Assembly: GCA_949357655.1 (NCBI GenBank)
Contig: CASHTG010000011.1
Coordinates: forward strand, 62,001-126,000
Direction: 5' to 3'
DNA: 64,000 nucleotides
Source of the DNA: Parascedosporium putredinis
Taxonomy: Eukaryota > Ascomycota > Sordariomycetes > Microascales > Microascaceae
The position numbers and the translations under genes were made by a program. This document shows positions 20,251-29,613 of the stretch, piece by piece (the stretch's first letter is position 1; every line of letters starts with the position of its first letter). The notes under the pieces are model-generated. The model searched no databases. It was not told where the DNA came from and was given only the letters and a program-made list of their open reading frames with translations.

Positions 20251-21252
20251 TTATTTGTCCTTGCGAGCAAAGTCGCTATCCTCCGCCAGCCACGTTTCAA
20301 AGTTCTTCAGCCCAGGGTGGATTTTGCGGAGCTCGGCAATATCAGCATCGTACCCGACGTCGTAGAACCACTGAAACATGTATCCAAAGTCCTTGGAGAG
20401 CCACATGATGAGCCTCGCCAAGACGCCGTACGTCTCGGGGGCGTTCTTCCCCGTCTGCTTCTGGAAGATACGGTTCAGCTGCTCCAGCGTGAGTTCGTCT
20501 CCGGCGAGCGAGATGGCGCGTCCCTTGTACTCTTCCGGGTGGAGGAAGGCCTTGGCGCCGAACACGCCAATGTCCGGGACGGCGATGAGCTGGAGAGGCT
20601 TATCTTTAACGACGCTTCGCCACGCGGAGGCCATGACGCGGCCGAAGAAGTTGTCGGTGAAATTTTCCATAAACGCCACCGGTCGCAGGATGGTCCAGTC
20701 CATCTGGCCCTGGGCGGTGCTCTTGATGAGGTGCTTCTCGATCTTGTGCTTGTGGATGAAGTGGGGGATGTTGGTGGGGTTGTCGATGGAGGCGGCGCCG
20801 TGGCGATCGACGGAGGAGTAGACAAAGTGCTTTACACCGGCTTTGAGGGCTGCGTCGACGAGGTCTCTTCCTTGCGTGAACTCGGCGTCTTTGCCGGAAC
20901 CGCCGATGGCGACCTGGATGATTGTTAGCATGCGTCCTAGAAATTGGGCGGAGTGGAGGCAACAAGGAAAAACAAAAAAAAAAAAAAAAAAAACATACCT
21001 GCACGGAAAAGACACCCCAGATCGGTGACGTGGTGACCTTTTTCGCCGCGGCAAAATAGCCGGCGCGTCGGACATGTCGCCCTGGACGAGCTTGATCTTG
21101 TCGGATTTCTTGGCGAGACGCTGGGCCGAGCCGGAGGTGGCGTCGCGGGTGAGGGCGAGGATCTCAAAGTCGGCGTTTTCCTTGATGAGGGTATCGACGA
21201 CGGCGCCGCCTTGCTTGCCGGTGGCGCCGGTAACGAGAATGGTTTTCGTCAT
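20251..21252 (-). CDS. NmrA-like NAD(P)-binding Rossmann protein (one frame break)
   Basis: Member of the atypical short-chain dehydrogenase group related to the nitrogen regulator NmrA; many sense or use NAD(P)(H). ATG 21252 opens ILVTGATGKQGGAVVDTLI with the GxxGxxG nucleotide loop, then LTRDATSGSAQRLA and LVQGDM. Exon 1 ends at 20999 with SPIWGVFSVQ, and exon 2 runs 20913-20251: GRDLVDAALKAGVKHFVYSS, MDWTILRPVAFMENF, GVFGAKAFLHPEEYKGRAISLAGDELT. One T is missing in TTTT near 21055 (before AAAKKV); with it the protein is 305 residues. The intron contains a 20-nt poly-T tract on the coding strand. Role and substrate are unknown. Confidence 0.85.
   Translation of the reverse strand: MTKTILVTGATGKQGGAVVDTLIKENADFEILALTRDATSGSAQRLAKKSDKIKLVQGDMSDAPAILPRRKRSPRHRSGVSFPCRYVFFFFFFVFPCCLHSAQFLGRMLTIIQVAIGGSGKDAEFTQGRDLVDAALKAGVKHFVYSSVDRHGAASIDNPTNIPHFIHKHKIEKHLIKSTAQGQMDWTILRPVAFMENFTDNFFGRVMASAWRSVVKDKPLQLIAVPDIGVFGAKAFLHPEEYKGRAISLAGDELTLEQLNRIFQKQTGKNAPETYGVLARLIMWLSKDFGYMFQWFYDVGYDADIAELRKIHPGLKNFETWLAEDSDFARKDK
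20974..20993. repeat. Poly-A/T tract of 20 nt inside the NmrA-like intron
   Basis: Uninterrupted A20 on the plus strand, just inside the donor of the only intron of the minus-strand gene. Confidence 0.9.
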
Positions 21253-22172
21253 GTTTTCTCTAGACTAGGAAGGGATGGATGTGGATGGTGGGTTATGAGG
21301 GTGATGTGTTTGGTGGTAGGAGGTGGACTTGAGTTGTCAATCGGTCTTTTGGTCCAATTAGAAGGGAAATGGTAGAGGCTGTGTAGGGCTGCAGGAGTCA
21401 AGAGGAAGGGTTGTGTATATTTCAATGGTATTGTGATTATCAGATGCTTGATGTGATGAGCTGATTGACTGTGTCTGGTCGAGGGAGAAAAACAAACATT
21501 TATCACTTGAGACGGCCTCGTTCTTATATCTGTTTTGCTTCCCAAGAAACTGACGTTCAAGACGTGCTCGACCCATACTTGATCTTCCAGGGACCTTCCC
21601 GAGTCCATTACAAATGCATCAAGACAAAATTCGCAAGTTGGCGCCGTGATTGATCTTGAGCGCAATGCAACGATTTCAGAATTGGTGACATTCTCCCTCA
21701 CAAATGTGACAAATCGGGCGCATTTTGGGTTCGTGCTTGGCAAGCTTGGCAATCTCGAAGGCCGAATTGGCCAATCAGAAGCTTGTCGGTGTCCGACCAA
21801 GACCGGCACGGGTCAAGCTTGCATCGACCCACGCAAAAGATAACAGCGAGGCCGAAGGAGGTGTCTAAATTAATCAGCCAGGGCAGAAAGGAAGAGTCGA
21901 GTGTGTGGCTCTGGTTTATGCACTACACATAGCGAAACTGTTAAAGAGGACGCACAGTCGGGGAGTGTGTTGAGAATCGTGGCAGGCGGGTGTTCAAGTT
22001 TACCACGAAAGCCCATACCAACGAACTATTTCAACTGCTCCCAGACAATTACAAAACTAGCCAAGTAATGGCAACCATTCCTCTTTTGTAAAAACAGGTC
22101 GTTATTTTGATATGAGCCAACCGAGTTGAACGGCACCCAGGCAAACAACGAAACAAATACGATGACTTAGCA
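21253..22172. other. Intergenic stretch
   Basis: About 920 nt between the NmrA-like start and the end of the next regulator, both minus strand. No gene or clear signal is seen. Confidence 0.5.
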
Positions 22173-24395
22173 CTAAGCGACCAGCGCTGCGCGGCGACGG
22201 CGACGGGACCGGAATAAAATCCGCGTGGAATCGACATATTTAGCAATCAGCGGCACTACCAACGTCGTGGGTGCAAGATTTTCAATCTAAAAGCGGGTTT
22301 GTGTCTTGTTAGCAAGGTGGTTATTGCTTCGGGTAACGAAAAAAATCTCGATACTGATCCATACCTTTTCCATAGCCGGGAACACGAGCCCGCACTGCCG
22401 CATATCCTCGACAAGTTGCGCCGCGACCGACCTCACCACCGCGTGGAACTCGGCCACCCGCGCCATGATACCCAGCAAATACTGAAGATCCTCGCCGCAC
22501 GACTCATCCCCGTGCACCACGAGCTCTTCCAGCAGCGCCATACCCGCCATGTACGCGGCGAACGCGAGCAGCGGGTTCCGCAGCGTAGCGTGCATGTTGC
22601 GCACGAGGCGAAAGATGTCGACAATCTGCTTCGCGGCGGGCAGGAGCCGCGCCTGGCTCTGGGCCTCGCCGTGCGTCGGGTCGGGCGAGGGTAACCGGCT
22701 CGAGTACGCGACGGCGGCGTTGTGCATGCAGAGGACGGCGGTGTGGATCATGACGTTGACGAAGAGGGCGCTGGGGCTCCACGCGTAGTCGGGGAGCTTG
22801 AGCTCGCGGGGATGAAGGCGTGCACGAGGGTGAGGTTGTCGTCGATGGCGGCGTGTTCTCGCCAAAAGGTGTCGATGGGCCCGCGGCGGCCGGCGTCGCA
22901 GTTGGCGAAGCTGTGGTCGAGGGTGCGGTGGAAGAGCTGCGCGACGAGCACGCGGCCGGCAAAGGCGGAGTATTCGGGCCAGCTACCCTCTAGCGCCGTT
23001 CTCAGGTGGCCTTGCGATTCTTCTACGCCCGTTTCAAAGGCTTGCTCGGAGGCGGGGAGAAAAGTAAAGATCTACGTAGCGCCATACGATCAGCCGAGCC
23101 GAAACTCTATATGCACGAGACGGAGAGACAAAAAGGGGATAGCGTACATCATGCTCGGCAATCATGGCCGGCCATCCCGCCGTCGCCGCCACGAAGCGGT
23201 CGGAACAGAAAATGACCCACCACGTCCGCCGGCGCTCTTCCATCTCGGTCCAATCGCGCGGGGCGGTAACGCGTGCGGTATAAGCGGGCACGCCGTCTCG
23301 TCGAGCTTGTGCAGATCGAGCATGTGCGCGATGCGCAGGCTGCGGGCGAGGCTGACGGCGGCGAGGGGAAGTGGGATTGTTGGGCTTCGAAATTGGATAT
23401 GAGGCACCAGGTTTGGGCGTGGGCGACGGTGGTGAAATCACCGCCGAGAGACTAGTGCGTCGGTTAGAGCTTTAAGCGTGAGCGTGCGTAGTTTACACAT
23501 TGGGGAGTTTGCTGTTTTGCCAAAGGGGGTGGTTTAGACGCACCTTCATCTCGTCTGCCTCGGCATACGCGCGTGCGCGCTGATACAACGCGGTGGCATG
23601 AGCCGCATGCGTATCCGTTGCACCCGCCGCAATAGCCATGATGATGTACTGCAGGCACATGGGCGGGCGCATATGCGCCGGGAAGTTCATCGACGTGAGA
23701 TAACGTGCCTTGTGGATCATGGGCAATGCTGGGTGCATCCTTTCGAAATAAATGTCCGTCCTACGTGTATGAGACGTTAGCCTGTAGAACTACAACATGT
23801 TTCCTCGCGCGGTGCTCATTGCCTGTCCCCACGAATTCTTACAATTCGTAAACAAGTTCGGAAGGGGTAGTTGCTCGAACAAGCCCAACCGGATCATTTC
23901 TGTCGAACTCCGTAGCTCGGGCTCGGTGATGATGTCGAAGCTGCGGATTCGCTGCCGGTTGGAGGTGTGGGCGCCAATCGCTTTGTGCCGGTGAGAGGGT
24001 CGCTTACGTTGGGCGGACCCGAGGGTGCTGGCCTCAAGGCCAAGCCTTCTAGCTGAGCTGAGGTTCGGTTCGATAAGAAATTGCTCGGACGGGAAATAGA
24101 CATAGAAGAAAGAAAGTGATGGGGGCGACAGTGCGTGATGTAACGTACATATGCGGTCTTCCAGATCCCGAACAGTCCTCCGCGGCCCGACGTGTCTCCT
24201 GCGGGCGCCGGGATACTCGCACGTTTCCTGGAGCTTCGCGCATCGGTCGCAGCTCGGGCGGGCGCGGTCGCATTTGAGCTTGCGCGCCCGGCAGGTGAGG
24301 CAGGACATGACCGCGGCCGGTGGGGCTTGCGCTTGCGCTTTCGACGCGGCGGCCTGGACCGTTGGCTCGCGGTAGTTGTCGTCATATTCAATCAT
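22173..24395 (-). CDS. Zn2Cys6 transcription factor (frame breaks)
   Basis: The ATG at 24395 starts MIEYDDNYRE; the zinc cluster is CLTCRARKLKCDRARPSC then DRCAKLQETCEYPG (CX2CX6CX6CX2CX6C), followed by RTVRDLEDRI. A GT donor follows near 24150. The fungal_trans part reads IYFERMHPALPMIHKARYL, CLQYIIMAIAAGAT, DWTEMEERRRTWWVIFCSDR and GWPAMIAEHDV, then a helical C-terminal half (PSALFVNVMIHTAVLCMHNA, MALLEELVVHGDE). The last exon ends at 22173 with SRRRRAALVA. Several one-base frame changes are needed in the GC-rich middle (about 22800-23400 and 23980); I did not fix each exactly. Target genes are unknown; its nearest neighbour is the NmrA-like gene. Confidence 0.8.
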
Positions 24396-24476
24396 GTCTC
24401 GCGCTTGAGAGGATTCGTGAAATGATAAGTTGAGTGTAATGTGACGGAGAAGGCGGGCGAGGAAATGAATTCAAAT

Positions 24477-24504
24477 GGGCCTCCCCAAATGAGCGGGGAG
24501 GCCC
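24477..24504. repeat. Perfect 10-bp inverted repeat upstream of the Zn2Cys6 gene
   Basis: GGGCCTCCCC at 24477-24486 and GGGGAGGCCC at 24495-24504 enclose an 8-nt spacer. It lies 82 bp upstream of the start codon at 24395. It may be an operator or a hairpin. Confidence 0.7.
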
Positions 24505-25047
24505 GAAGTTGGACTCCGCCGACGTTTAGTGGCTGACATATCGAAATCGGAAGGATTGGCCAATCATGGTTTATTGATGTTTTGCTGAGGTGCGTCCTAG
24601 GGAATGCGTCCAGCAGAGACTTGCAAAGATGGGAGGCCCGGTTTGTGAAGAGTTGGTAGTCCCATTATTGAGTATTAATTGCTACATCCATATGTGTACA
24701 TATAAACGAAAAGAAATATACACTACACGCCTTGACAAAAAGAGAGAGCAGGGCACTTTATATGCTGGTGATGAGACTGTTGAAGACAATTATTGGTAGA
24801 GAGTTGTGCGTGGCTGTAGACTGTGAGAACAAGGAGAGGAGAACACCTTTCTCACCTGTCAATCACATATACGATATGCCTAGGATATCTACCATTTTAA
24901 CCCATTGATCTATAAGTCTATGGATCCATCAAAGGTTTGCACCTAACGACAACGCAGCGCTAGAAATTGCTAGCACCCTCACCTTTTATAAACCGGCCTT
25001 GCCATCCAAAGGGAGAACAAGGCAATAGTACAGTACATCTCCGCTTG

Positions 25048-25526
25048 TTACGGCCAAGAACGGCGCGATTTTACCAGCAAATCCCACGTCTTCAGAGACT
25101 TCAAATACACAGTGTCCTGATATTTCCCCGTAGACTCATCGTAAACTATCTGGCCTAGGATGTGGCTATAGCGCGAAGAGCTGGTGCGGAATTCAGGCAG
25201 CCTCCGCTCTCCATACCTCTGCCTCTGCTGATAATAACCATGTCTCCCTTGGCATTGACGACTTTCGCCTTCAACCCGTGCAAAACTTCCATTTCTAGAG
25301 AGACAGGCCTGGATACCCGTAAAATTTGCTCGGAGGGTTGGCCTGCTGCTTCGAAAAAGCAATTAGAAGAAAAAAGCCCCACACGGATCCGGCCATGATT
25401 GTTGGTCGAGCAAACAGAGCGCCCACGACAAAGGAGAACCAGCTTCTCACTTTTCAAGCCAACGCAGCAACCAATCGAGACACTCGCAATGGCTTGCTTC
25501 CAACTCTGTACCGGGCTTCGGTCCAC
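25048..25526 (-). CDS. Doubtful hypothetical ORF
   Basis: Two overlapping minus-strand frames look more protein-like than chance: one has VLHGLKAKVVNAKGDMVIIS, the next SHILGQIVYDESTGKYQDTVY ending with VKSRRSWP. A single frame change near 25200 could join them. I recognise no family, there is no strong start, and it may be noise. Confidence 0.2.
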
Positions 25527-25901
25527 GGGCCTTCCTTGAGTCAGATGTCCGAGATCAATGCTGAACTTGGGCCAGTTCTTTCCCCCGTCTCTGGCAGACT
25601 TGGGTAAGTCGGTACAGGTACTTTGCTTTGGCCCAATACTTCCACCATGGAAAAGGTTCGGTGCAGCATCCCCCGTGCTAACCCCTTAGCTACCGTAACC
25701 CTCCGTCTAAGACTGTTGGAAAGCAAGGCCGGCATGTCTCACAACATGCAACCTACCATCTACGAGGGGTGACACCAATATGAGAACTCTATAAATGTCT
25801 CCCAGCGACCCTCCTCTTCTTCCATCACCCATTGCCCATCATCCATCACCTTCCTCCCTACCCTCAAGTTGAACACACTTCGAGCTCCACCTCCACCCAG
25901 C

Positions 25902-28306
25902 ATGCAGATACCAGACAACATGCCGAACCTTCATTCCCAACGAAACTCGAACCTGGTCGACATTGTTGACTCGCTCCGACGCCAAGGGATAGGTCACTAC
26001 ATCAATTTACCACAAATCATCGTATGCGGCGATCAATCCTCGGGCAAGAGCTCAGCGCTCGAAGCCATCTCCGGAGTAGCCTTCCCCGCCAAGGATACCG
26101 TCTGCACGCGATTTGCAACCGAGCTCGTGCTTCGACGAGCTCCGGCCGAAAGCATCAACGTCACCATCATCCCCGGAGAAGGCCGCTCCCACGACGAAAG
26201 GGCCAAGCTCGCAAGCTTCAAGCCCGCCATATCTTCCTCCCAGCTGGAATTAGGAGACATCATCGAGGAGGCGAAGCAGGTCATGGGGCTGTCGGGCGAG
26301 CTGGGGGCAAAGGGTTCTCCACCGACGTCCTCCGCGTCGAGCTCTGCGGCCCGACGCAGCCGCACCTCACCATCGTCGACCTCCCCGGCCTCTTCCGCGT
26401 CGGAAACCGCGAGCAGGCCGCGCAGGATTCCGAGGTCGTCCGATCGCTCGTCCTCTCGTACATGAAGAGCGAGCGGGCCGTCATCCTCGCCGTGGTGTCC
26501 GCCAAGAGCGATTTCGCCTTGCAAGAGGTCACGCATCTCGCGCGGCAGCTCGACCCGGACGGCGACCGAACGCTGGGCCTCATCACCAAGCCGGATACGT
26601 TGGACCCGGGGTCCGAGAGCGAGATGTATTACCTTCAGCTGGCGCAGAATAAGGATTTTTGATTCATCTTGGTTGGCACGTGCTGCGCAACAGGGACTTC
26701 AACATGCGAGGCTGCTCCGCCGCCGACCGTGATGCCGCCGAGCGGCGTTTTTTCCCAGGGCGTCTGGAAAGAATTGGACCGCGCGTGCGTCGGCGTGGAC
26801 ATGCTGAAAGATCGCCTCACAAAGGTTTTGGAAAACCACATCATGGCTCAGCTCCCCGGAGTGCTCAAGGACGTGGACAAGGGTGTCAAGAAATGTACAG
26901 AAGAGTTGAGTGGTCTGGGGCCTTCCCGCATGTCGACTAGCACCCAGCGCCAGTATCTCATGGAAGCGAGCGCCAAGTTCACGCGCTTAATCTCCGACGC
27001 GGTGTACGCCCAATATTCGGACCCTTATTTTGCCACCGGAGCCGAGCCATACACGAAGCGGTTGCGCGCCGTCGTGCAAAACTCACTGTCCGATTTCGCA
27101 AAGGAGATGCTGCAAATGGGCCAAGCTGCCCTAATTGTCGAAGCTGCCCCGGCCAACAAATCTCGAGAAGTTGTCAGGTCTACATACATGGAAAGGGTAA
27201 GGCGCATTCTGAGAGAGAATAGGGGATGTGAACTGCCAGGCACATACAACTCGACGATTGTTCGACTGCTCTTTCAGAAGCAAAGCGAGCCTTGGAAGCA
27301 GATTTTGGACAAGTGGGGAGACAAGATACTCTTGCTTGTTCAAGCGAGCGTCAACAAAGCACTCGATTCAATACTGGATTCGGAGACTGCCACCACGCTT
27401 CGTAGAATAATTATCAACCCGGAACTTCACAGGATCACGCAAGCCATGAAGGACAAAACTGCCGAGATTCTCAAAAACCATCAAACAGGGCACCCAATCA
27501 CATATAATCACTATTTGACCGAGAATGTGCAGAATATGCAAAATGAGCGGCGGAAAAAGACTTCCTGCAACGCGCGAAAACTCTACTTGGTGACCCCGAT
27601 CAGGCGTCTCGATACCCATCCAGCTCAGTCATGCTTGCCATCGGCAAACTTGCGACCCACACGGAAGCAGATATGGAAAAGTATGCTTGCTCAGAGGTAA
27701 TTGACATCTCAGAAGCGTACTACAAGGTGAGAGATTCTTGGTCATCTTTCGGGCGGACGCCTCAATATCTTCTCACTGTTGCTGATTCAGTGAATCCAGG
27801 TTGCTCTAAAACGGGTGATTGATGACTTCAGCGTCCTTGTCGTGGAGAGTTGTGTACTGCAGCGTTTGTTGAACCTGTTGAGCTCCGACACCATCCGCAA
27901 CCTCGACGATGCGACGATTAAAGACATTGCCCAAGAAAGCGACAGTTCTGCTGCTGCGCGGACGCGACTTCAAGACCGACTCGAGATCCTGCAAGGCGGC
28001 CTCGTCGTTCTGAGGAAGTTGGAGCAGGGAATGCAGACGGTGGCTCAGGTCGAACATCAGTTGCCTTGTACTGGCGAGGATCTCAACGATGTGCAGGATT
28101 CGGTAGGTCCCGATAACGTCAATACCGAGGGGGATGAGCTGAAACGTGTGGATATAGTGCAACCGCCCAGCGAAGGGGTAGCGGTGGTTGATATAGTGCA
28201 ACCGCCCAGACAAGGAGTAGCGGTATCAAGTATACCGGTAGCACTTGCCCCAGAGCCAAAGGCAAGTAAGAAGAGCAAGAAGAAGAAGGCAGCGGGGAGT
28301 GAGTAG
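25902..28306 (+). CDS. Dynamin-like large GTPase (Mx-like group of filamentous fungi; frame breaks)
   Basis: Large membrane-remodelling-type GTPase. ATG 25902 (MQIPDNMPNLHSQ), switch and P-loop region PQIIVCGDQSSGKSSALEAI, TRFATELVLRR, HLTIVDLPGLFRVG (G3), GLITKPDTLDPGSE (G4), then GWHVLRNRD and GVWKELDRACVGVDMLKDRL of the stalk. One base each is missing near 26311, 26658 and 27555, and the T-run near 26757 is off by one or two; the restored protein is 778 residues. The one intron is 27727-27799. The C-terminal exon carries ALKRVIDDFSVLVVESCVL, as in the effector domain, then two copies of a 14-residue repeat and a Lys-rich end (KKSKKKKAAGSE). No PH domain is seen. The cellular role is not deducible. 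Confidence 0.87.
28143..28229 (+). repeat. Imperfect in-frame tandem repeat in dynamin-like C-terminus
   Basis: Two copies of about 42 nt encode VDIVQPPSEGVAV and VDIVQPPRQGVAV. Both DNA copies contain GATATAGTGCAACCGCCCAG. Confidence 0.8.
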
Positions 28307-28520
28307 GTCTCCTCTGGAGGATTTATTGCCACGGAAAGGCCGCCTTAGTTCATATACTATTTACGACTAGCTGCGGTGGGTCATTTACAAACTCGATCAC
28401 TTTTTTCAATTGTCATGGTACTTGAAGTGGCACATGTGCATCTATGAGCCTGATCTCGACCACGAATCGTGTGCTTCCGTTTGAGAAACAGTTTTCGCTC
28501 CAGCAGGCTTACCCGCCCGT

Positions 28521-29354
28521 TTACAGTGGTCCCATAACCTTTGCCCACGCCTCAAGCAGCACCAGGATGGCCATGCACGCGGCCAGCGCGTCGATAATCA
28601 CCTTTGTCATGGGCCACCGTTCGCCTTCGTCTATGCGCCGAACCATGGGTAGTCCGACGAGGAAGTACGAGGCGTACCCCAGAGATCCTACCGACAGCAT
28701 GCGACCGTGCTTTTCGTAGGAGAAGAGGCCCGTCATGAGTTCCGTGTCCATCAAGAACGTCTCGGCAAACGCAAGCGCGTACGAAAGACCGCACACGATA
28801 AGGGTGCGGGCGAAAAGAGCGGGCTGGAGCCAGCGCACCAATGCTCGCTCGCAGACGACGAGAAGGGTGTAATAGGTGGCAAAGTAGGCATGGGTGAGAG
28901 GATACATGAAAACGGGCACTCTCTGCCCGCTGTGGCCGAGGATGTGCGAGTCAAACGTCCAGCGAACGTTGAACGTGTACCGCATCCCCATCAGATCGAA
29001 GAAGTAGTGGGAGCCAAAGTAGGTGCCAAAGGCCACCAGGATGGCAATCCACACGTTGAACTTGGCCCAGTAGCACTTGAACCAGGGTACATCTCTATCG
29101 GGTCGGGTGGAGGAGAGCAGGGGCAGTAGTACGGGCGGTGCCGCCACCGTGATGGAAAATAGCAAGAGGTCGAGTTCTTGGAGGCGGTGGATGAGTCCGG
29201 TAAGCATGACCAGGCCCACGGCGCTCATCCAGAAGCCGCTTTGAGCCAGGATCATGCGCTCAGTCCATGCCTTATCGGGGTTGTCGGAGAAGAAGGCTGA
29301 GGTGGGTAAGGCCTTGAGACCTTTGGCTTGTGCGGGTTGCTGCTTGGACGCCAT
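28521..29354 (-). CDS. Cycloeucalenol cycloisomerase-like membrane protein
   Basis: Resembles plant cyclopropyl-sterol isomerase, which opens the 9,19-cyclopropane ring of cycloeucalenol in the endoplasmic reticulum. The start chosen is MASKQQ at 29354, although ATGs at 29363 and 29390 are in frame; 277 residues, intact, no intron. Seen: DNPDKAWTERM near the N-terminus, two hydrophobic helices, FNVWIAILVAFGTYFGSHYF, MYPLTHAYFATYY, FAETFLMD, then SYEKHGRMLSVGSLGYASYF and MVRRIDEGERW with a last hydrophobic helix. The THAYF and MLSVGSLGYASYF blocks are the ones I recognise from the plant enzyme. Fungi normally build sterols from lanosterol and do not need this reaction, so the true substrate may differ. 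Confidence 0.7.
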   Translation of the reverse strand: MASKQQPAQAKGLKALPTSAFFSDNPDKAWTERMILAQSGFWMSAVGLVMLTGLIHRLQELDLLLFSITVAAPPVLLPLLSSTRPDRDVPWFKCYWAKFNVWIAILVAFGTYFGSHYFFDLMGMRYTFNVRWTFDSHILGHSGQRVPVFMYPLTHAYFATYYTLLVVCERALVRWLQPALFARTLIVCGLSYALAFAETFLMDTELMTGLFSYEKHGRMLSVGSLGYASYFLVGLPMVRRIDEGERWPMTKVIIDALAACMAILVLLEAWAKVMGPL

Positions 29355-29613
29355 GGTACGCATTGGTGGCGGGGATGGGTGTTTAAGCACGCAGATGCGC
29401 CGCCATCCTCAAACGGAGCTTTTTTCAAGTCCTTAACAATGATTATTCGTCACGTGGCACGGGTGCTTGACATTTACCAGACCAGACCACTTGCATCCCA
29501 GAGTCACATCGATCGGACTGCGCTACCACCGTGCCCTCATCGTGCATCACCAGCTTCTTCTACGGCTTACTCAGCATATCAAAGGGGTGAGCCATACATT
29601 CTCAGTGGTGACT

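Larger units (their letters stand above)
24396..25901. other. Intergenic region between regulator and dynamin-like gene
   Basis: Holds the inverted repeat at 24477-24504, an AT-rich patch at about 24660-24760, one doubtful ORF at 25048-25526, and the pyrimidine-rich leader of the dynamin-like gene (about 25800-25900). Confidence 0.5.

Noticed and set aside
20317..20928. Plus-strand open frame opposite the NmrA-like gene
   Set aside because: Antisense shadow of a well-supported coding exon.
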